From Hydrogenovibrio sp. UBA650 (lineage in GTDB: Bacteria > Pseudomonadota > Gammaproteobacteria > Thiomicrospirales > Thiomicrospiraceae): DNA of 11,474 bases. The notes below the pieces were generated by a model that was not told the DNA's origin, did no database searches, and saw nothing but the letters and a program-made list of their open reading frames with translations. Below are positions 6,968-11,474 of the stretch, piece by piece (within the stretch, counting starts at the first letter, position 1; each line of letters begins with the position of its first letter). Where the stretch lies: positions 15,644 through 27,117 of the forward strand of contig DBOI01000101.1 in NCBI GenBank assembly GCA_002299245.1, in the 5' to 3' direction. Position numbers and translations under genes: made by a program.

Positions 6968-8143
6968 ATGAAAGTAGGTATTGATTTAATCCATTTTGCT
7001 ACGGCCGATTTTTATCTTGGGCTGGACACATTTGCTGCTGAAAAGGGTACGGAATTAGACAAGTACACCATTGGCATTGGACAGGAAAAAATGTCTATTG
7101 CCCCGCCGGATGAAGATGTTGTCAGCTTGGCTGCCAAAGCGACTGCGCCAATTCTAGAACAAATTGACCGCAATCAAATCAGTGCCGTTATGTTTGCCAC
7201 CGAAACCGGTGTAGATCAATCAAAATCCGCGGGCGTCTTTTTACACGGCCTGTTAAAACTATCAAAACACTGTCGTGTTATTGAATTGAAGCACGCCTGT
7301 TATTCTGGTGCTGCGGGTATTCAAATGGCCACCGCCATGGTTAAGGCCAACCCCAAAGAAAAAATTCTAGTCATCGCTGCTGATATTGCCAAATACGATG
7401 TCGACACTTCCGGTGAAGCCACTCAAGGCTGCGGTGCAGTTGCGATGCTGATCACAGAAAACCCAAGAGTCATTGAAATTGAACCTGGATCAGGTTACTT
7501 CACCGATGATGTGATGGACTTCTGGCGCCCTAATCACCGTACAACTGCGTTAGTAGATGGCAAGTATTCAGCCAAAGTTTATTTGAACAGTTTGAAACAA
7601 ACCTGGGACCACTTTACCGAGCAAACCGGGCGAACTTTTGATGGCATTGACTACTTCTGTTATCACATTCCGTTCACCAAAATGGCCGAAAAAGCTCACA
7701 AAACACTGGTGAAGAAGGTCGGTGCAAAACTGGATAAAGCAAAGTTTGACACCCAGACCCTACCGGGCCAAATCTATAACCGTATTGTCGGTAACAGCTA
7801 CAGTGCCTCTCTGTTTATCAGTTTTATATCGCTGCTAGATAACGTCAAAGACGATCTGCAAGGCAAGCGTGTTAGCTTCTTCAGTTATGGTTCTGGCTGT
7901 GTTGCCGAGTTTTTTACCGGCATTATGCAAGCCAACTATCAATCGGTATTAATGGCAGAAAGTCACCAACACCAAATTGCCAAACGCCAGGCACTTAGTT
8001 ACCAACAGTACCTGGATTTCTACCACAACACTGATGACGAGCAGGAAAATACGGTCTATGCCAACCATAACTCCGGCCCATTCCGTCTGGCAGCGATCGA
8101 AGGCTACAAACGCATCTACGAAAATACCGATGAGATGGAGTAG
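6968..8143 (+). CDS. mvaS: Hydroxymethylglutaryl-CoA synthase
   Basis: Condenses acetyl-CoA with acetoacetyl-CoA to HMG-CoA, the first dedicated mevalonate step, in a thiolase fold of 391 residues (the bacterial norm). The catalytic triad is complete and falls on the same numbers as in the staphylococcal enzyme: Glu79 in FATETGVDQSKS, the acyl-carrying Cys111 in ELKHACYSGAAG (106-117) and His233 in FCYHIPFTKMA (230-240). GSGYFTDDVMDFWRPNHR (174-191), GNSYSASLF and FFSYGSG further support the assignment. The ATG is 23 bases after the fni stop and has only a weak GAG upstream, so ribosomes may re-initiate from fni. Acetoacetyl-CoA thiolase, which supplies the substrate, is not in the window and must be encoded elsewhere. 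Confidence 0.96.
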   Translation: MKVGIDLIHFATADFYLGLDTFAAEKGTELDKYTIGIGQEKMSIAPPDEDVVSLAAKATAPILEQIDRNQISAVMFATETGVDQSKSAGVFLHGLLKLSKHCRVIELKHACYSGAAGIQMATAMVKANPKEKILVIAADIAKYDVDTSGEATQGCGAVAMLITENPRVIEIEPGSGYFTDDVMDFWRPNHRTTALVDGKYSAKVYLNSLKQTWDHFTEQTGRTFDGIDYFCYHIPFTKMAEKAHKTLVKKVGAKLDKAKFDTQTLPGQIYNRIVGNSYSASLFISFISLLDNVKDDLQGKRVSFFSYGSGCVAEFFTGIMQANYQSVLMAESHQHQIAKRQALSYQQYLDFYHNTDDEQENTVYANHNSGPFRLAAIEGYKRIYENTDEME

Positions 8144-8166
8144 CCACTCCGCAGGGATGGTGTAAT

Positions 8167-8182
8167 AAGGAGTAGTGAATTG
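8167..8182 (+). promoter_or_regulatory. Shine-Dalgarno that selects a TTG start for mevalonate kinase
   Basis: AAGGAG (8167-8172) stands 7 bases before the TTG at 8180, ideal spacing. The next in-frame ATG (8192) would be 19 bases away, too far. GGAGT here (8169-8173) can pair with ACTCC (8146-8150), which can also pair with GGAGT at the end of mvaS (8137-8141). Confidence 0.75.
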
Positions 8183-9214
8183 ACTGCGCAAATGCACTCC
8201 CACTGTTCCGCCCCCGCAAAACTCATTATCTCAGGCGAACACGCCGTAATCTATGGCTGCCCTGCCCTGAGCACCGCCATCAATTTTCGCAGCCACTGTG
8301 AGTGTGATTTTCAAACCGCAGACATATCTAGCTTTACAATTCATCTCAAAAACTTTGATCTCAAAGTCTTTATGACTGAAGCTGAACTAAACAACAGGGC
8401 ATTAGAAATAGAACAGAATTATCAGGCCTATTTAGAGACTAAACAGCTAATAACCGATGTACTCTCAAAACCCGAAGATTTAGTCATTTGCTGCCTGCAT
8501 CATTTCGCCGGACAACAACCGCTAAAAACTGGAAACTGGCAAATAGAAATTGACTCGGAAATTCCAATTGGCAGAGGTTTGGGTAGTTCAGCGTCAGTTA
8601 TTATCAGCCTGTTACTCAACCTCTATAAACAGCACAAGCTACAAGCTGATTATGAACAGGTATTAGCGCTGGCAAAAACAGTCGAATCTCGGCAACACGG
8701 CAAATCCAGCGGACTTGATCCGGCAACGATTCTCGCCGGTGGCAATAGGCGTTACCAACTTGATACGCCAATTGAAGCAGTTAGCCAACTAAAAACACAG
8801 GCCTGGTTAATTGATACCGGTAAACCTCAAAGCTCTACCGGTGATGCAGTTAATCAAGTCAAACAGAATCACGCCAACGACAAATCAATTTGGCAGGCCT
8901 TTTCAAAGGTCTCTGCTAAGATATCTGAAGCAATTGAAAACGGCGATCCGTCTCAATTAAACTCGGCGATTAAGCAGAACCAAGCCTTATTGGAAAAAAT
9001 CGGTGTTGTACCTAATAAAATCATGAAATTCATTCAGCAACTGCAAGATCAATACAATGCAAGCTGCAAAGTCTGTGGAGCAGGCAGTGTCGAAGGAGAC
9101 AATGCTGGGGTTGTTCTCTGTTTAAGTCAGCAGGCGCCAGATAAAATATGTACTGAGTACGGCTTTAAGTATTATCCCATTGAGTTTGATGACAAGGGTG
9201 GGCAATGTCACTGA
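8180..9214 (+). CDS. mvaK1: Mevalonate kinase (GHMP family)
   Basis: Probably phosphorylates mevalonate to 5-phosphomevalonate with ATP. The protein has 344 residues with the three GHMP motifs. Motif 1 is APAKLIISGEHAVIYG (11-26), with conserved Lys14 and Glu20. Motif 2, the ATP loop, is PIGRGLGSSAS (129-139). HGKSSGLDPATILAGG (173-188) carries the probable catalytic Asp180. TGKPQSST (213-220) resembles the mevalonate kinase segment that reads P-x-x-T. Motif 3, CKVCGAGSVEGDNAGVVL (296-313), differs from the Gly-rich GAGGGG of animal enzymes. The start is TTG, chosen for its AAGGAG; only four codons separate it from the ATG. The gene overlaps the next kinase by 10 bases, which implies coupled translation. 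The roles of the two kinases are assigned by motif and could be reversed. Confidence 0.85.
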   Translation: MTAQMHSHCSAPAKLIISGEHAVIYGCPALSTAINFRSHCECDFQTADISSFTIHLKNFDLKVFMTEAELNNRALEIEQNYQAYLETKQLITDVLSKPEDLVICCLHHFAGQQPLKTGNWQIEIDSEIPIGRGLGSSASVIISLLLNLYKQHKLQADYEQVLALAKTVESRQHGKSSGLDPATILAGGNRRYQLDTPIEAVSQLKTQAWLIDTGKPQSSTGDAVNQVKQNHANDKSIWQAFSKVSAKISEAIENGDPSQLNSAIKQNQALLEKIGVVPNKIMKFIQQLQDQYNASCKVCGAGSVEGDNAGVVLCLSQQAPDKICTEYGFKYYPIEFDDKGGQCH

Positions 9215-10182
9215 ACTCACTACAAAAATGGCAAAGTAAGGCGCCTGCCAATACCATGATTCTAGGTGAACACAGCGTGGTTTACGGCCACCCTGCTCTT
9301 GCCTGTGCAGTAGATCAATATGTCACCATCAACTGGCAACAGCGTGATGACACCGCCTTGAATATTTATTCGGCACTCGGTGAACACCATACTCAAATTC
9401 AGCAGATCAGCCTTCATCCAAAACTTAACTTTGCAGTCGCCGCTTTACAGGCCTTTCAAAAGCAGCTTAAGTTTGGGCTGGATATTACGATTGAGAGTGA
9501 ATTCTCTTCCACTATCGGCCTTGGCAGTTCTGCGGCGGTTCTGGCAGCCATGCTTGCAGGCCTGAATCAAATCTGTCAGACCAACAAAGACACTATTGAA
9601 CTGTTTGAAGTTGGCCACAGCATTATTCTCGAAATCCAAAAACGCGGTTCAGGCACCGACCTCGCCGCCAGTTTGGCAGGCGGTATTATTTTCTTTCAGC
9701 CCAAATCAGAAGACAATACAAAACCGACAATCAATCGCTTGCAGCAAGATTTAGAGCTCACTCTGATTTATTCCGGTTACAAAACACCAACCGCTGAAGT
9801 GCTTGAAAAAGTTGCCACCGATTGGCAAGAAAAACCCAAACAACTGGAAATGCTATACCGCTCCATGGCCAAAACCACACGCACCGCTTATCAACTTTTG
9901 CTAAAAGATGATATGGAAGAGTTTTATCAGCAGTGCAAAAATTACCAGAAACTAATGACTCAACTCGGCGTAAACGATGATACATTGGAATCCATAATTA
10001 ACGCTTTAAATGGTTGTCTAGATATTCACGCCGCTAAAATCTCAGGCTCAGGTCTTGGAGACTGTGTGCTAGGTATTGGCAAAACCAAAAACTGTTCAAG
10101 CAGCAGTCAAAACAAATTAGAAAACTATCAACAAATCGGTATTCAAATCTCTCAAAATGGCGCTCAATCCAGACTGATTTGA
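9205..10182 (+). CDS. mvaK2: Second GHMP kinase, probably phosphomevalonate kinase
   Basis: GHMP kinase of 325 residues, likely converting 5-phosphomevalonate to 5-diphosphomevalonate, since the operon otherwise lacks that step. Motif 1, APANTMILGEHSVVYG (13-28), resembles mevalonate kinase but has Asn16 where Lys is usual. Motif 2 is STIGLGSSAAV (102-112). RGSGTDLAASLAGGIIFF (147-164) has the GSGxD arrangement I associate with phosphomevalonate kinases, with Asp152 the probable catalytic residue. SGYKTPTAEVLEKV (190-203) and ISGSGLGDCVLG (279-290, motif 3) follow. The ATG at 9205 overlaps the end of mvaK1 by 10 bases and uses the Gly-rich GGGTGGGC as Shine-Dalgarno. Database pipelines may name it mevalonate kinase because of motif 1. 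A role in phosphomevalonate phosphorylation is an inference from context plus the GSGxD motif. Confidence 0.72.
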   Translation: MSLNSLQKWQSKAPANTMILGEHSVVYGHPALACAVDQYVTINWQQRDDTALNIYSALGEHHTQIQQISLHPKLNFAVAALQAFQKQLKFGLDITIESEFSSTIGLGSSAAVLAAMLAGLNQICQTNKDTIELFEVGHSIILEIQKRGSGTDLAASLAGGIIFFQPKSEDNTKPTINRLQQDLELTLIYSGYKTPTAEVLEKVATDWQEKPKQLEMLYRSMAKTTRTAYQLLLKDDMEEFYQQCKNYQKLMTQLGVNDDTLESIINALNGCLDIHAAKISGSGLGDCVLGIGKTKNCSSSSQNKLENYQQIGIQISQNGAQSRLI

Positions 10183-10200
10183 ATAGTTAAACACAACAAA

Positions 10201-11244
10201 ATGACAAACCAAACAACCATTGTAAAAAGACAGGCCAGCTTTATTCAACAGGTGCTATCAGCATCTAAAAACCAAGCGGCTTTACACCCCCAAAAACAAA
10301 TTGGTCAAGGTCAGGCACCTGTCAATATTGCCCTGAGTAAATACTGGGGCAAACGAGATAAGGTTCTAAACCTGCCAACCAATAGCAGTGTCTCAATCAG
10401 TTTACCGGGCCTGGGGACTGAGACAGAAATCAGCCTGCTTGATTCAAGTTTCAAAAATGATCAAGTCTCTCTAAACGGTAAACTACTAGAAACCGATAAC
10501 AGCTTTGTCAAGCGCGTCAGTCTGTTCTTAAATCACTTTAGAAAAGACGCCGAGACGGTTTTCAAAGTCGATACTCACAACACGGTCCCCACCGCAGCAG
10601 GTCTCGCCTCCTCTGCTTCTGGTTATGCCGCTCTAGTACTGGCTTTAGATGATCTATTTGGCTGGGAATTAGGGCTGGACAACCTATCAATGCTGGCACG
10701 TTTTGGCAGTGGTAGCGCAAGTCGTTCGGTTTATCCGGGGTTTGCAATTTGGCATCAGGGAAACCAAGACGATGGCCTGGACAGTTTGGCCGAGCCACTT
10801 GACACCATTTGGCCGGAATTCTGTATAGGCCTGTTAGAAATTGATGTTAAACAGAAACCGGTCAGCTCAACCCAAGGCATGCAGCAAACGGTAGATACCT
10901 GTGACCTATATCAGGCCTGGCCAACTCAGGCAAATCGTGATGTAAAAACCATTAGCCAAGCGATTGCCGATAAAAATTTTGCTACCCTTGGTAAAACTGC
11001 CGAGCACAATGCTCTATCGATGCATGCAACCATGATTGCCACCTGGCCTCCCATAGTCTACTGGCAACCCGATTCAGTTGCCTCAATGCACAAAATCTGG
11101 CAACTTCGTCAACAAGGCATTGAAGTCTATTTCACCATGGACGCCGGACCAAACCTAAAACTACTCTTCCTGGAAAATGACAGGCCAGCAATTCAACAGG
11201 CCTTTAGCGAATTAAAGGTCATTATCCCTTTTGAAAATTCTTAA
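10201..11244 (+). CDS. mvaD: Diphosphomevalonate decarboxylase
   Basis: ATP-dependent decarboxylation of 5-diphosphomevalonate to IPP, the last step before the isomerase. The protein has 347 residues. Family motifs are complete: APVNIALSKYWGKRD (39-53), LPTNSSVSISL (58-68), NTVPTAAGLASSASGYAAL (127-145, ATP loop), RFGSGSASRSVYPGFAIW (167-184), SMHATM followed by TWPPIVYW, and MDAGPN (313-318), where Asp314 matches the catalytic Asp of the staphylococcal enzyme. About 38 residues precede the first motif, more than in Gram-positive or yeast enzymes. There is no later ATG, and N-terminal extensions are familiar to me from other gammaproteobacterial members. No clear Shine-Dalgarno lies in the 18-base gap after mvaK2. 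The complete catalytic set argues for a true decarboxylase rather than a mevalonate 3-kinase. Confidence 0.95.
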   Translation: MTNQTTIVKRQASFIQQVLSASKNQAALHPQKQIGQGQAPVNIALSKYWGKRDKVLNLPTNSSVSISLPGLGTETEISLLDSSFKNDQVSLNGKLLETDNSFVKRVSLFLNHFRKDAETVFKVDTHNTVPTAAGLASSASGYAALVLALDDLFGWELGLDNLSMLARFGSGSASRSVYPGFAIWHQGNQDDGLDSLAEPLDTIWPEFCIGLLEIDVKQKPVSSTQGMQQTVDTCDLYQAWPTQANRDVKTISQAIADKNFATLGKTAEHNALSMHATMIATWPPIVYWQPDSVASMHKIWQLRQQGIEVYFTMDAGPNLKLLFLENDRPAIQQAFSELKVIIPFENS

Positions 11245-11342
11245 CATTTGACACCCATCCCAAAATACCACTACTAGCAAGACTGATTTATTTAGTATAT
11301 TATCCATCAGTAATAATAATTACTTTTGACAGATTTTCCCTC

Positions 11343-11442
11343 TAATACTGGATATCCTGTCAAAATTGACAGGTTTACCCTAATAAGCTGGCAAAAATGC
11401 CTAATTTTATTGGTAATACCGTATATCAGGGCAAAAATGCCC
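11343..11442. repeat. Two-copy degenerate module: conserved 14-mer plus hairpin
   Basis: TAATACTGGATATC (11343-11356) and TAATACCGTATATC (11414-11427) match at 12 of 14 positions, 71 bases apart. Each is followed directly by a hairpin: CCTGTCAA/TTGACAGG (arms 11356-11363 and 11366-11373) after the first, and GGGCA/TGCCC (arms 11429-11433 and 11438-11442) after the second. A third hairpin, GGCA/TGCC around AAAA (11390-11401), lies between and shares the core GGCAAAAATGCC with the last. Arm sequences differ while pairing is kept. Confidence 0.55.
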
Positions 11443-11460
11443 AATAATAATTGTTAGACC

Positions 11461-11474
11461 GACCGCAAGCGGTC
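11461..11474 (+). terminator. Probable operon terminator stem, cut by right edge
   Basis: GACCGCAAGCGGTC ends exactly at the edge: GACCG/CGGTC arms (11461-11465 and 11470-11474) around CAAG. Such GC-rich stems with a four-base loop usually precede a T-run, which would lie beyond the window. It is the best candidate for the end of the mevalonate transcript, 217 bases after mvaD. Confidence 0.5.

Larger units (their letters stand above)
11245..11474. other. AT-rich noncoding region after the mevalonate operon
   Basis: I see no gene here on either strand. It contains several small inverted repeats, three TTGACA hexamers (11248, 11326, 11366) with no matching -10 box at normal spacing, and a degenerate two-copy module. 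The density of hairpins suggests transcript-end processing or an intergenic repeat family rather than random spacer. Confidence 0.6.

Noticed and set aside
7949..8219. Short frames on both strands at the mvaS/mvaK1 junction
   Set aside because: They overlap the supported mvaS end and mvaK1 start, without their own convincing ribosome site or family match.
10201..11244. Mevalonate 3-kinase or phosphomevalonate decarboxylase of an archaeal-type pathway
   Set aside because: The protein keeps the decarboxylase Asp in MDAGPN and the full ATP loop, and a second kinase is present to supply the diphosphate substrate.
11248..11371. Three TTGACA hexamers as promoters for a downstream gene or small RNA
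   Set aside because: None has a -10-like hexamer at 16-18 bases; two of them are better explained as parts of hairpins or of the repeat.
11343..11474. CRISPR array or insertion-sequence end
   Set aside because: The repeats are degenerate, only two in number and unevenly built, with no spacer periodicity, transposase fragment or target duplication.

Overview
The window looks like a stretch of chromosome from a gammaproteobacterium of moderate, slightly AT-leaning base composition. PpiC, the LemA/M48 pair, the SYLF protein and the DUF3392-like protein are all typical of that class. The unusual part is a complete mevalonate-pathway operon in place of the MEP route that most gammaproteobacteria use. 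Among the lineages I know with such an operon (Legionellales such as Legionella and Coxiella, and probably Kangiella-like marine bacteria), the base composition and neighbours lean towards a Kangiella-type organism. That assignment is only a guess from memory.

Left side, minus strand (about 1-3246): a three-gene unit reads lemA, then an M48 membrane metalloprotease, then gamma-glutamyltranspeptidase. The protease stop and the ggt start share an ATGA overlap, and ggt runs off the left edge after 234 codons. A candidate lemA promoter lies at 3283-3310. Facing away from it on the plus strand are a secreted SYLF-domain protein (3396-4028) and a small three-helix membrane protein of DUF3392 type (4041-4382). 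A strong bidirectional hairpin terminator (4402-4429) separates this pair from the convergent ppiC (4444-4722, minus).

Right side, plus strand (4811-11244): six tightly packed genes encode HMG-CoA reductase, type 2 IPP isomerase, HMG-CoA synthase, mevalonate kinase, a second GHMP kinase (probably phosphomevalonate kinase) and diphosphomevalonate decarboxylase. Together they turn acetoacetyl-CoA plus acetyl-CoA into IPP and DMAPP; only the acetoacetyl-CoA thiolase is absent. Expression appears to start from a divergent ppiC/mvaA promoter region. Its plus-strand -10 box ends only 7 bases before the mvaA ATG, so the mvaA mRNA may be leaderless. The last 230 bases hold no gene but contain a series of small hairpins, a degenerate two-copy module and a probable terminator cut by the window edge.

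The main points for follow-up are: the possible leaderless start; the second kinase, which has Asn where the conserved Lys of the first GHMP motif is expected; a TTG-started mevalonate kinase whose Shine-Dalgarno can pair with nearby bases; a roughly nine-fold excess of the hexamer AGGCCT (20 copies); and the structured repeat in the 3' noncoding region. I did not find a clearly new defence system, mobile element or CRISPR array.
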